DNA of 54,142 nt, taken from Micromonospora endolithica (GTDB taxonomy: Bacteria > Actinomycetota > Actinomycetes > Mycobacteriales > Micromonosporaceae). Shown here in pieces: positions 15,894 through 23,740 of the stretch. Positions within the stretch are counted from its first letter, which is position 1. Every line of letters begins with the position of its first letter. The notes under the pieces were generated by a model. The model made no database searches and was not told the origin of the DNA. It saw only the letters and a list, made by a program, of their open reading frames with translations. The translations under genes and the position numbers were made by a program. Location of the stretch: NCBI RefSeq assembly GCF_003626595.1, contig NZ_RBAK01000022.1, forward strand, positions 1-54,142, written 5' to 3'.

Positions 15894-16445
15894 GTGCGGG
15901 TCTCGATAGACGCGGTGGTGGATGCGGGAGCGCGCGTGCTGGCGCGGGACCGGGCGGCGCCGTTGAGTGCCGTGGCGCAGGCCGCATCCATCAGCCGTGC
16001 GACCTTGCATCGCATGTATCCCAACCGGGATGTCCTGGTGGAGGCGATCGTGGAACGCGCCTGCCGGGAAGCGCGAGCCGTGTTCGACCTGGTCGACATG
16101 GCCCACAGCCCCGTGCCGGATGCGATCCGAGACCTGGTGCGGCGGCTGATGCCCATCGCTCACTTGTGGGCGTTGGCCATCAACGAACCGCTCATGGATC
16201 AGGTGCCCCGTTTCGCCGAGGACGCCGCGGAACTTGAGCAGCGGCTGGTCGAGCTGATGAGGCGCGGTCAGCGAGACGGGGTCCTTCGCACCGACCAGTC
16301 CGCTCGATGGATGACGTTCTTCTTCGGCATGGCTCTCACTGCCGCGCACCACGCGGTGGCGTCGGGCTTCCTTGCCCCTCGTGAGGCACCGGACCTCGTC
16401 GTCAGCTCCGTTCTGCACGGCATATCCGGTTCGCCTGCACCCTGA
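15894..16445 (+). CDS. TetR-family regulator of the P450 operon
   Basis: 183 residues, GTG start at 15894 with AAGGGAAG upstream. The helix-turn-helix is compact (SIDAVVDAGARVLARDRAAPLSAVAQAASISRATLHRMYPNRDVLVEAIVERA, roughly residues 4-56). The rest is the all-helical ligand domain (FDLVDMAHSPVPDAIRDLVRRLMPIAHLWALAINEP and FFFGMALTAAHHAVASGFL). It faces the P450 operon across the double operator, the classic layout for local repression relieved by the substrate. It converges closely (18 bases) with the next gene on the other strand. Confidence 0.88.
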   Translation: MRVSIDAVVDAGARVLARDRAAPLSAVAQAASISRATLHRMYPNRDVLVEAIVERACREARAVFDLVDMAHSPVPDAIRDLVRRLMPIAHLWALAINEPLMDQVPRFAEDAAELEQRLVELMRRGQRDGVLRTDQSARWMTFFFGMALTAAHHAVASGFLAPREAPDLVVSSVLHGISGSPAP

Positions 16446-16462
16446 TGTGCCCTGCGTGTCAC

Positions 16463-16816
16463 TTACGGCCTGCCGGCTCGGCGCAACGAATGGCGTCGTC
16501 GCCACCGTTTCGTGGCCCGCTTGGTCAGGTCGCGGGTGCGAGAAGCCACTGCCATGGCGTGTACCACGGCGTGTTCGGCCCAGGTGAACTCCAGTGCCAA
16601 CAACGTGAGGCCAACGACGATCACCGGTAACGCGAACTCCAGCAGTGGTACGAGCAGAGCCACGCCAACAGCGGTCAGAGTGCCGCCGGCGACAACGACG
16701 ACGGCCCGAGCGGCGGCGGGGCGTTGCCGGTGCCGGCGTCGCCGCTGCTGGATACGGGCACGAAGTGCCCGTCGCGCGTCGGCCTGCCGGGCGCCCTCCC
16801 GATAGGCGGTGTTCAC
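16463..16816 (-). CDS. Small PGPGW-like membrane protein
   Basis: 117 residues from GTG 16816, which overlaps the previous stop as GTGA. A basic N-terminus (REGARQADARRALRARIQQRRRRHRQRP) precedes a hydrophobic double segment, VVVVAGGTLTAVGVALLVPLLEF and LPVIVVGLTLLALEFTWAEHAV, in the arrangement of the PGPGW/TIGR02611 transmembrane family, although the PGPGW motif itself is not present. The C-terminus is again basic. The role is unknown. Translational coupling with the next gene suggests a two-gene operon. Confidence 0.6.
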   Translation of the reverse strand: MNTAYREGARQADARRALRARIQQRRRRHRQRPAAARAVVVVAGGTLTAVGVALLVPLLEFALPVIVVGLTLLALEFTWAEHAVVHAMAVASRTRDLTKRATKRWRRRHSLRRAGRP

Positions 16817-17148
16817 GTGTCCGCACGCCTGTTCAGGACCACCGGTGTTGCGCCGCGCGGTTGCAGGAGCGGCACGGCCTCCACTTCTATCGGGGTCTCG
16901 AAACCGGCCCACATGTCGAGGCGTGGGGCGAGCAACGCCACGATGAGCTCGCCGTGGTCGAGATGGAACATCGCGATCTGACGACTCGGGCCAGTCGGCC
17001 AGGCAGTTAGGTCGCCCTGCCGCTGTTGCGGGTTCACCAAAAGCGTCAGCGGGTCGCGGGCGGATGCATCGAGGTCACCAACCACGGGCAACGCTGGCGT
17101 ACCTGGGAGGCGGTGTTGACCATTTGAGGCCGTGGAGGTTGCGGACAT
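16813..17148 (-). CDS. Hypothetical protein
   Basis: 111 residues from ATG 17148, supported by GGAAGGAGCAACG just upstream; the frame is open further but without protein character. It reads LPVVGDLDASARDPLTLLVNP, GDLTAWPTGPSRQIAMFHLDHGELIVALLAPRLDMWAGFETPIEVEAVPLL. The alternating hydrophobic pattern suggests a small alpha/beta domain; I do not recognise the family. It overlaps the small membrane-protein gene by four bases. Confidence 0.6.
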   Translation of the reverse strand: MSATSTASNGQHRLPGTPALPVVGDLDASARDPLTLLVNPQQRQGDLTAWPTGPSRQIAMFHLDHGELIVALLAPRLDMWAGFETPIEVEAVPLLQPRGATPVVLNRRADT

Positions 17149-17300
17149 CGTTGCTCCTTCCGGTTCGGCTACCAGCCATCGGGCACTGCATCTGGACGGC
17201 ACCGGCATCGCCATGGAAGTCCGCCCTGCCGTCGCATCATCGGAGCGCAGCCTGGATGAGCGATGGCGTCGGGGCATCCGCTGTGCTGGATCTGCCGGGC

Positions 17301-17882
17301 TCATCCCTGGGAGACGACCGGCCCGGTCTCGTCAGTGAGGGCGAGGAGGAGCGCTCGGGTGTCCTCACGTTCGGCCTTCGTCGACGTGTTGCCGAGAAGG
17401 TCGCTCATCGTGCATCCGTCGAGCATCCCCATGATTACGGCCGCGCGCTGAGGATGAAGACCGTCGTCAGCGAGGGCCTGGCGCCACATCCGGTCGTGCA
17501 CCTGGGCGCGTTGCAGGACATCGGGCACGCCGAGTAGGGCGGTAAGGACAGCCGGATTCCGCCACAGTTCGTCGACCATTTCGGGTGAATCATCAAAGGT
17601 GGCGCGGATGTGGGCCCGAAACAACCCCCCCGGCCGGTGGTCGTTCGGGTCGAGGTGGCGGCGCACCGCCGCGTCGAAGCGCGCCAGCCACTCCTCGACG
17701 AGACCCACAAGCAACGCCTCTTTGCTGCGGAAGTGGTGCAGGAGGCCGCCTTTGGACACTCCGGCCTCCCGCGCGATGACCTCAAGACTCACCGCGGCGC
17801 CATGGGTGGCGATCGTCTTGGCGGCCGCGTCCAGCAACGCCCTCCGGGTACGCACAGCATCGCGCTGCAAGGCCTGTGTCAT
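17301..17882 (-). CDS. TetR-family repressor of the adjacent MFS efflux gene
   Basis: 193 residues. The ATG at 17882 is preferred over the one at 17888 because AAGGAG lies eight bases before it. DNA-binding part: VRTRRALLDAAAKTIATHGAAVSLEVIAREAGVSKGGLLHHFRSKEALLVGLVEEWL. The C-terminal domain with PEMVDELWRNPAVLTALL and RAAVIMGMLDGCTMSDLLG belongs to the TetR_C group often paired with drug transporters. It is divergent from the MFS gene, and two ACCGTC-CA-GACGGT boxes lie between them. Confidence 0.9.
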   Translation of the reverse strand: MTQALQRDAVRTRRALLDAAAKTIATHGAAVSLEVIAREAGVSKGGLLHHFRSKEALLVGLVEEWLARFDAAVRRHLDPNDHRPGGLFRAHIRATFDDSPEMVDELWRNPAVLTALLGVPDVLQRAQVHDRMWRQALADDGLHPQRAAVIMGMLDGCTMSDLLGNTSTKAEREDTRALLLALTDETGPVVSQG

Positions 17883-17917
17883 GTCCATCACTCCTTGCCT
17901 CGGAACACCTCTTAACG

Positions 17918-17955
17918 TACCGTCCAGACGGTAGATTAACAACCGTCCAGACGGT
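17918..17955. promoter_or_regulatory. Two identical TetR boxes ACCGTCCAGACGGT
   Basis: TACCGTCCAGACGGTA (17918-17933) and ACCGTCCAGACGGT (17942-17955) are perfect palindromes with centres 23 bases apart in the gap between the TetR and MFS genes. The first overlaps the probable promoter of one or both. Two repressor dimers probably bind. Confidence 0.85.
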
Positions 17956-17975
17956 CGGCTAAAGCGGGAGTAATC

Positions 17976-19514
17976 GTGGCAGTTCAGCAGCAGAGCCCTT
18001 CACGGGCCACCAGCAGACAGTGGGCCGCCCTGTGCGTCCTCGCCTTGGCGGTGCTGCTGCTGGCCGTCGACGGCACGGTGCTGTCGCTGGCCATTCCCGC
18101 CCTGAGTCAACAACTGCAACCCTCAGCAACGCAGCTGCTCTGGATCGGCGACGCCTACTCCTTCGCCCTGGCCGGCCTTCTGGTCACGATGGGCACCCTC
18201 GGCGACCGCATCGGCCGCAAGCGGCTACTCCTCATCGGCGCAACGGGCTTCGCAGGCGCCTCCCTGCTCGCCGCGTTCGCACCGTCGCCCGGCTGGCTCA
18301 TCGCCGCCCGGGTACTGCTCGGTGTCGCCGGCGCGACCCTCATGCCCTCCACGCTGTCCATCATCCGCAACATGTTCACCGACGCCCGCCAACGCACCAC
18401 CGCCGTCGCGGTCTGGGGCGCGATGGCCACCGCTGGCGCCGCCGCCGGACCACTCGTCGGTGGGTTTCTCCTCGAACACTTCTGGTGGGGCTCGGTCTTC
18501 GTCATCAACTTGCCGATCATGGCGCTCCTGCTCATCCTCGGCATCCCCCTGATTCCCGAATCCCGCGACCCTCACCCCGGCCGCTTCGACCCGCTCAGCG
18601 CCCTGCTGTCCGTGCTGGGAATCGTTCCCGTGGTCTACGCGGTCAAAGAACTCGCCAGCCACGGCGTCACCCCCACCGCCGGCATCACCGCCGCAGCAGG
18701 AATCGCGGCGATCATCATGTTCGTTCGCCGGCAACGCGCGCTCACCACACCGCTGATCGACGTGACCCTCTTCCGCCGGCCCGCCTTCACCGGCGCCGTC
18801 AGCGCCAACCTGCTGTCGATCTTCGCCCTCAGCGGGCTGCTGTTCTTCGTCTCCCAGTACCTGCAACTCGTCCAGGGCTACAGCCCGTTGCAGGCCGGAG
18901 TGCGGCAGCTACCACTCACCCTGGCCAGCCTCGCCGTCGCCGTGGTGATCGGCGCCCTCGCCGCCCGCATCGGCCACGGCCCCCTGATCGGCATCGGACT
19001 CGTCATCGCCGCCGGCGGCCTGGTCCTGCTCGCCGCCGCCGAAGGCACCGGTTCCTACCCGTGGCTCGCCACGGCGTTCGTGGCCATCGGCCTCGGCGTC
19101 GGCGCCGCTCTCACCCTCACCACCGACGCCGTCATCTCCGCCGTCCCACCCAACAAGGCCGGCGCCGCCTCCGCCGTCTCCGAAACCGCCTACGAGTTGG
19201 GGGTAGCACTCGGCATCGCCATCCTCGGCTCCCTGCACACGGCCCTCTACCGCACACACCTCACCGTGCCGGCAGACGTCCCGGACCCCACCGCCGAAGC
19301 CGCCCGAGAGTCCCTCGCCTCCGCCACAGCCGTGCCCTCGACGCCGCTTCTCGATCTAGCCCGCGACGCCTTCGTCAGCGCTATGCAGGCGACATCGCTC
19401 ATCGCAGCCCTGCTACTGGCAGCCGCTGGCCTCCTCGCATGGAAACTGATCTCCGCCGACAAGGGCAGCGACCAGAACGTCAGCTTCGGGAGCACTGACG
19501 ATCCTGAGCGATGA
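17976..19514 (+). CDS. MFS drug efflux transporter, DHA2 (QacA/SmvA) type
   Basis: 512 residues, GTG start with CGGGAG upstream. Fourteen hydrophobic segments fit DHA2. Motif D1-like LLLAVDGTVLSLAIPAL in segment 1, motif A GTLGDRIGRKRLL in the loop after segment 2, and the motif C region GAMATAGAAAGPLVGGFLLE in segment 5. The Asp in segment 1 is typical for QacA/SmvA-type exporters of lipophilic cations. Expression should be derepressed when its TetR partner binds a toxic substrate. The C-terminal tail (KGSDQNVSFGSTDDPER) is short and cytoplasmic. Confidence 0.93.
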   Translation: MAVQQQSPSRATSRQWAALCVLALAVLLLAVDGTVLSLAIPALSQQLQPSATQLLWIGDAYSFALAGLLVTMGTLGDRIGRKRLLLIGATGFAGASLLAAFAPSPGWLIAARVLLGVAGATLMPSTLSIIRNMFTDARQRTTAVAVWGAMATAGAAAGPLVGGFLLEHFWWGSVFVINLPIMALLLILGIPLIPESRDPHPGRFDPLSALLSVLGIVPVVYAVKELASHGVTPTAGITAAAGIAAIIMFVRRQRALTTPLIDVTLFRRPAFTGAVSANLLSIFALSGLLFFVSQYLQLVQGYSPLQAGVRQLPLTLASLAVAVVIGALAARIGHGPLIGIGLVIAAGGLVLLAAAEGTGSYPWLATAFVAIGLGVGAALTLTTDAVISAVPPNKAGAASAVSETAYELGVALGIAILGSLHTALYRTHLTVPADVPDPTAEAARESLASATAVPSTPLLDLARDAFVSAMQATSLIAALLLAAAGLLAWKLISADKGSDQNVSFGSTDDPER

Positions 19515-19519
19515 CGGCC

Positions 19520-19765
19520 CCACGCCAGCGGCGGGCCGCACCCCTACCCACGACCTGCGCAAGATGTTCGACGCCATCGTCTACGTCAACCGCACCGGCA
19601 TCGCCTGGCGCTACCTGCCCCACGACTTCCTGCCCCACCCGACGGTCTACGGCTACTTCGTCACCTGGAGCAAGGAAGGCATCTGCACCGAGCTGAAATA
19701 CCAGCTCACCGGCATCGTTCGTGACCACCACGGCCGGACCATCGCACGTGGAGGCGCGGCGGCGG
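19520..19765 (+). mobile_element. IS5-family transposase fragment
   Basis: Plus-strand frame reads DLRKMFDAIVYVNRTGIAWRYLPHDFLPHPTVYGYFVTWSKEGICTELKYQLTGIVRDHHGRTIA in pieces, the middle of an IS5-group transposase before the DDE motif. The N-terminal start and the entire catalytic domain are missing. It begins just downstream of the MFS stop. Different subgroup from the 4385-4685 scrap. Confidence 0.8.
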
Positions 19766-19867
19766 CCAACTGGCGCGCGACGGTCTATACATCGACATTG
19801 GCCGATACCTGCAACTGCTCAGAGGCTGTCCGTTCACCAGATGCAGGACCTGCCCGTGACGTCCCGG

Positions 19868-20353
19868 TCAGCGGGTTACCGGTGGGGTGAGGGCCTTACG
19901 GAACATAATCATATCGTCACCGGTCTCGTAGTAGTCGCGCACGCGGGCTTCCTCGTCGTAGCCGCAGGTGCGGTAGAAGGCCCTGGCGCGGTCGAAGGCG
20001 GGCAGCGCGGAGGTCTGGATGAGCAAGAGTCGTTGGTGGCGGGTGCGCAGATCGTTCTCCACGGCGTGCAGCAGCCGGGTGCCGCGGCCCTGGCGGTGGT
20101 GATCGCGGTCGACGCCGATCATGGTCAGTTCCCAGGTGCGGTCGGTCGCCGGCAGCGGTTCGTAATAGGCGACGCCCACCAGCCGGCCGTCGTGCTCGTC
20201 GACGAGGCACGCGTGGCCGTCGGCGGCTGCGGCGGTGAAGTAATCGGTCATCATCTGCGCGACGATGCCGGATTCCTCGGCTGGGAACAGGTCGGCGGCG
20301 ACGGCCAGGTCGACGATCGTCGGGGCGTCCTGAGCAGTGATGGTTCTAATCAT
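19868..20353 (-). CDS. GNAT-family N-acetyltransferase
   Basis: 161 residues from ATG 20353 (MIRTITAQDAPTIVDLAVAADLF). The acetyl-CoA binding motif A is ELTMIGVDRDHHRQGRGTRLLHAVE, with the R/Q-x-x-G-x-G signature as RQGRGT; motif B is FDRARAFYRTCGYDEEARVRDYYETGDDMIMFRK. Small GNATs of this type acetylate amines, peptides or antibiotics. It is divergent from a TetR gene across the palindrome at 20408-20423, so the TetR protein may control it. Confidence 0.9.
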   Translation of the reverse strand: MIRTITAQDAPTIVDLAVAADLFPAEESGIVAQMMTDYFTAAAADGHACLVDEHDGRLVGVAYYEPLPATDRTWELTMIGVDRDHHRQGRGTRLLHAVENDLRTRHQRLLLIQTSALPAFDRARAFYRTCGYDEEARVRDYYETGDDMIMFRKALTPPVTR

Positions 20354-20407
20354 CGGGCGCCTCCATGGCTGGCCGGCGGCGTGTACGGGGCCGCATCCCC
20401 GCGAGAA

Positions 20408-20423
20408 TGTACCACCCGGTACA
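20408..20423. promoter_or_regulatory. TetR operator TGTACC-ACCC-GGTACA
   Basis: A perfect six-base inverted repeat with a four-base spacer, midway between the divergent GNAT and TetR genes and about 23 bases before the TetR start. Position suits control of both genes. Confidence 0.65.
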
Positions 20424-20445
20424 AACCGTTCGTTAGGATTCCGTT

Positions 20446-21078
20446 GTGCGTATGGAACCCACGACCACCAAGGGCAAAGCGACCGTGCAGCGGGTATTGG
20501 ACGCGGCGTGCGTGCTGTTCGCCCGTCAGGGCATCCGTGCGACAACGCTCAACCAGGTGGGGAAAGCGTCGGCGACCGGGCGAGGTCAGCTCTACCTGTA
20601 CTTCGCCGACAAGGCCGATCTGGTGGCGGCGGTCGTCGGCCAGCAGGTCGATCGGGTACTGGCTGCCCAGCAGCCGTTGCTGGGCAGCATCGGCAACGCG
20701 GCAGACGTACGGCAGTGGTGTGCCCTGGCCGCCGAGCAGTACACCGCTGATGACCCGGTGCGGTGTCCGATCGGATCGCTGGTCTACGAACTCGGCGAGG
20801 ACGACCCTCTCGCCCGCACAGCGCTCACGGCTGGTCTCGCGCGATGGCGTGCCGCCCTGTCATCCGGCTTGCGCCGAGTCGGCGAACGCGGCGAACTGGC
20901 CCCGAGCATCACCCCGGACGACGCGGCCACCACCCTGCTGGCGGCCTACCAGGGCGGCGTGCTACTTGCCGCCGCTACCAACGACGTCACCGTGCTACGC
21001 CAAGCCCTCACCACCATCGCCTCCTGCCTACTCCCCCCACCACCGCCAACCAGCACACCGCCGGCGGGAGCGGCCTAA
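20446..21078 (+). CDS. TetR-family regulator
   Basis: 210 residues; GTG start with AGGA seven bases upstream, or ATG two codons later. Helix-turn-helix: TVQRVLDAACVLFARQGIRATTLNQVGKASATGRGQLYLYFADKADLVAAVVGQQVDRV. The ligand domain (LARTALTAGLARWRAALSSGLRRVGERGEL and DDAATTLLAAYQGGVLLAA) is of the TetR_C_33/YxaF-like type common in actinobacteria. It ends in a low-complexity proline tail (PPPPPTSTPPAGAA). Likely represses itself and the divergent acetyltransferase. Confidence 0.88.
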   Translation: MRMEPTTTKGKATVQRVLDAACVLFARQGIRATTLNQVGKASATGRGQLYLYFADKADLVAAVVGQQVDRVLAAQQPLLGSIGNAADVRQWCALAAEQYTADDPVRCPIGSLVYELGEDDPLARTALTAGLARWRAALSSGLRRVGERGELAPSITPDDAATTLLAAYQGGVLLAAATNDVTVLRQALTTIASCLLPPPPPTSTPPAGAA

Positions 21079-21099
21079 GCCTGCCGCACGAACAGCTCT

Positions 21100-21285
21100 G
21101 GCCGGTGTGGCGTGCGCCCCCACGCCCGCGCCTGCCGCAAGCGCAGGCACGGCAACGGGTACTTCGACTGCTTCGCCGCTGACAGGTTCGGCGGTTCGGC
21201 ACGCGCGGGGCGGCAGCGCCACGGCGGCTTACCGTCCAAGGCCACCGCCGGGAAGGCCCAAGAGGAGTGGCTGAGCCGGCTCCGC
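21100..21285 (+). pseudogene. Integrase N-terminal (arm-binding) fragment
   Basis: In one plus-strand frame the sequence reads RRHGNGYFDCFAADRFGG, then RQRHGGLPSKATAGKAQEEWLS, the pattern of the AP2-like arm-type DNA-binding domain that opens many actinophage tyrosine integrases (basic C-R-K-R-R start, GGF-TK-A-A-A-L-end). Nothing after about 21285 continues the protein. It is a scrap; whether it derives from the same element as the N-terminally truncated integrase at 768-1750 cannot be told from sequence alone. Confidence 0.5.
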
Positions 21286-21765
21286 TCGGGTGGTCGGTGC
21301 AGCGGCCCGCAGCTTGCAGGTTGCCATCCACGCGCCTGTCCCGTCGCCGCAAGGCGGCCCAGCCGGTCCGAAGACTCGTCGGTGACCAGTGTTCCGCTTG
21401 CAGCTGATCCGACGAGCGGAAGCAGTCGCAGCACTACCGGTTGGCGGAGGCGTCAGTGGCAGTCGGGAGTCGTGAACGCTGCGGCAGCCCATGTTGGGCT
21501 CAGGCTCCTCGAGCACCTCCAGCGTGCTTCGGGCCGCGTCGCCGGACCCTGCCTTGCCTGCCGAGACATCGGCCACACGTCGATGTCGAGTTCGATGGCG
21601 ACGGTCCCGGGCGACGACATATGCCGGAGTGCGGGCTTCGAAGCGGCGCACCGGTCGGGCCCGCAGACCTGTCTGACAAACGAAGTACGGTCGATCTTGC
21701 CTTGTCGGGTTAGCTGGACGGCGTACCTCCTGGACCTGGCGTGCTGCCGGTTGTGACCGCTGCGG
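21286..21765. other. Gene-poor stretch
   Basis: Frames on both strands lack family patterns. A minus-strand stretch near 21355-21440 (RLLPLVGSAASGTLVTDESSDRLGRLAATG) looks protein-like but has no start and cannot be assigned. Confidence 0.4.
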
Positions 21766-22488
21766 CTACCGGCAGCCGCGGTCGTGGTTGGTGCAGCAGG
21801 CGTCGGTGCAGCCTGCCGTGCAGCCGTAGCCCGCGGAGGCGATATCGGGTGCCGGCAGGGCGCAGTCGTCGCAGTGCTCGCCGCGCCAGGCTTCGGCGCC
21901 TTCGCGCAGGGCGACGGCGGCGATGACCAGTGCCGCGATGGGGTCGGCCCACCACCAGTCGAGGGCGGCGTTAGTCAGCAGTCCTACGAACACAATTGCG
22001 GACAGGTAGGTGCAGAGCATCGTCTGCACGGAGTCGGCGATGACGGTCGCCGAGCCGAGTTCACGGCCGGTGCGTCGTTTGGCCCAGACCAGCAGCGGCA
22101 TGACGATGACGGAGGCGGCGGCGATACCGATACCGATCGGCGATGTCTCGGCCCGCTCGCCGCCGAGCAGGCTGCGGGTGGCGTCGACGGTGACCCAGGC
22201 GGCCAGGGCGAAGAACGACACGGCGATGAGTCGCAGTGCCAGGCGTTCGCGATGCTCGGGCACGCGGGAGCGGAACTGCCAGATGATGACCAGGGCGCTG
22301 GAGACCTCGACGAAGGAGTCGAGGCCGAAGCCGAGCAGCGCCGTGGAGGACGCCGCGGCGCCGGCGGAGACGGCGACGGCGCCTTCGAGCAGGTTGTAGC
22401 CGGCAGTGGCGTAGGCCAACTGCAGGCTGCGCCGGTTGAGCAGCGCGCGCCGCGCCGTGCCCGGTGTGTTGCGGGTCGGTGCGCTCAC
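21766..22488 (-). CDS. Cation diffusion facilitator (CDF)-like metal transporter
   Basis: 240 residues from GTG 22488, overlapping the ArsR stop by four bases. Membrane segments include LQLAYATAGYNLLEGAVAVSAG, TALLGFGLDSFVEVSSALVIIW, LIAVSFFALAAWVTVDATR, IGIAAASVIVMPLLVWAK and YLSAIVFVGLLTNAALDWWWADPIAALVIAAVAL. The acidic residues in GLDSFVE, IADSVQT and WADP occupy the usual metal-site positions of this subgroup. The C-terminus is unusually Cys-rich (CDDCALPAPD, GYGCTAGCTDACCTNH, GC), suggesting metal capture. Together with its regulator it probably exports Zn, Cd or a related ion. Confidence 0.87.
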   Translation of the reverse strand: MSAPTRNTPGTARRALLNRRSLQLAYATAGYNLLEGAVAVSAGAAASSTALLGFGLDSFVEVSSALVIIWQFRSRVPEHRERLALRLIAVSFFALAAWVTVDATRSLLGGERAETSPIGIGIAAASVIVMPLLVWAKRRTGRELGSATVIADSVQTMLCTYLSAIVFVGLLTNAALDWWWADPIAALVIAAVALREGAEAWRGEHCDDCALPAPDIASAGYGCTAGCTDACCTNHDRGCR

Positions 22489-22859
22489 CGGGTCGCCGCC
22501 GAGGTGTCGATGCCGTAGGCGGGGCAGAGCGCCACGGCAGCGCCGGTCGCCGCGAGGACGCCTTCGGCGGCGTGCAGCAGATCCATCAACTCCGGGCGGG
22601 TGAGAGCGTAGAACGACTGCCGGCCGTCGGCGCGGTAGTCGACCAGGCCGCAGTTGCGTAGACAAGCGAGGTGCTTCGACACGGTGGATTGGGCCAAGCC
22701 GAGCTCGCCGGTCAGGTCCACGACCCGCGCCTCACCAGCGGCCAGCCGCGCCACGATCCGCAGCCGCGTCTCGTCGGCCAGGGATCGGAACAGCGCCACC
22801 GCCGGGCCCATCCCTACTGCCGCTGCTCCCGGCACGCACTCGCCGCCTACCATTCCCAT
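22485..22859 (-). CDS. ArsR/SmtB-family metal sensor, CmtR-like
   Basis: 124 residues from ATG 22859 (or 22853). Winged helix: LFRSLADETRLRIVARLAAGEARVVDLTGELGLAQSTVSKHLACLRNCGLVDYRADGRQSFYAL. The recognition helix carries HLACLRNCG, the Cys-x3-Cys pair that binds Cd/Pb in CmtR of mycobacteria, and a further Cys near the C-terminus (VALCPAYGID) can complete the site. This points to a soft-metal sensor repressing its operon. The stop overlaps the CDF start, making them a translationally coupled pair. Confidence 0.88.
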   Translation of the reverse strand: MGMVGGECVPGAAAVGMGPAVALFRSLADETRLRIVARLAAGEARVVDLTGELGLAQSTVSKHLACLRNCGLVDYRADGRQSFYALTRPELMDLLHAAEGVLAATGAAVALCPAYGIDTSAATR

Positions 22860-22952
22860 GCCGCGATGATATGCGATAGGGGCGATGGTCCTGGTGATAT
22901 CCTGGACGTGCGCCACCATGGACGCATGAAGTTCGCGGGCCAGATGCGACAC

Positions 22953-22986
22953 CGCTGCCCGGGCGCCTAGCGACGCCCGGGCAGCG
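22953..22986. terminator. Hairpin terminator after the DUF305 gene
   Basis: CGCTGCCCGGGCG pairs perfectly with CGCCCGGGCAGCG over an eight-base loop, six bases beyond the DUF305 stop on the minus strand. It separates that gene from the ArsR-CDF pair that follows on the same strand. Confidence 0.75.
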
Positions 22987-22992
22987 GGTGCG

Positions 22993-23652
22993 TCAGAGCC
23001 GGTCGAGGATCCTGTTCATGGTGTCAATCTCGGCCTGCTGATCGTCGACGATCTGCTGGGCGAGGGCTTTAGCGTCGGTGTTGGCGCCGTTCTTGGTCTC
23101 GTCCTTGGCCATGGTGATGGCGCCCTGGTGGTGGGCGATCATCATGGTGAGGAACTGCTTGTCGAAGTCGGTGCCGGTGGCGGCGGCGAGCGTGGCCATA
23201 TCGGCGTGGCTCATCATGCCGGGCATGTCGTGGTCCATGCCGGGCGTCGAGTTGGGGCTCGCGCCGTGGTGCATCCCACCGGTGGCGCCGACGCTCGGCG
23301 TCGAGGTGCCCCACGCGGCCAGCCAGCGGGTCATGGTCGCGATCTCCGGGCCCTGGGCGGCCTTGATCTGAGCGGCGAGTTGTTTGACCTGCGGATCGGT
23401 GGCGCGGGTGGCGGCCAAGTCGGCCATCTGCACGGCCTGCTGGTGGTGCGGGATCATCATCTGCGCGAACATGACGTCGGCCGAGTTGCCCGCGCCAGGG
23501 CTGCTCTGGCGGCTGGTCACGCTGGGGCTGGCCGTCGTGGCGCTGTGTCCGCCGGCCGTGTTGTGCTCGCCGGCGCCGCAGCCGGCGAGAGTGACGGCGG
23601 CGGTGAAGCCGGCCGCGGCCAGAACGGCCCGGCGTAGGTAGGTGCGAGTCAT
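22993..23652 (-). CDS. DUF305 lipoprotein, His/Met-rich
   Basis: 219 residues from ATG 23652. The lipobox LAGC (residues about 22-25, after RRAVLAAAGFTAAVTLAGC) predicts an outer-face lipoprotein. Two DUF305 repeats follow: DVMFAQMMIPHHQQAVQMADLA and KQFLTMMIAHHQGAITMAKDE, each with Met-Met and His-His. Between them is a Met/His-rich linker (GGMHHGASPN, GMDHDMPGMMSH) typical of copper-binding proteins. Its place next to CDF, ArsR and DUF6153 genes supports a role in periplasmic-side metal handling, though direct evidence for the family is limited. Confidence 0.92.
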   Translation of the reverse strand: MTRTYLRRAVLAAAGFTAAVTLAGCGAGEHNTAGGHSATTASPSVTSRQSSPGAGNSADVMFAQMMIPHHQQAVQMADLAATRATDPQVKQLAAQIKAAQGPEIATMTRWLAAWGTSTPSVGATGGMHHGASPNSTPGMDHDMPGMMSHADMATLAAATGTDFDKQFLTMMIAHHQGAITMAKDETKNGANTDAKALAQQIVDDQQAEIDTMNRILDRL

Positions 23653-23740
23653 CGCGGAAGGTGCCTTTCGTGTCGGCTGAGACTGCGGAACAGGAAGAGG
23701 CGTGTCCGGCGGGGCATCTGCACGCCGGAGGACGCGGTTC

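Noticed and set aside
11967..16445. Part of a secondary-metabolite biosynthetic cluster
   Set aside because: No synthase, ligase or core biosynthetic gene is near; the cassette looks like a stand-alone oxidation module.
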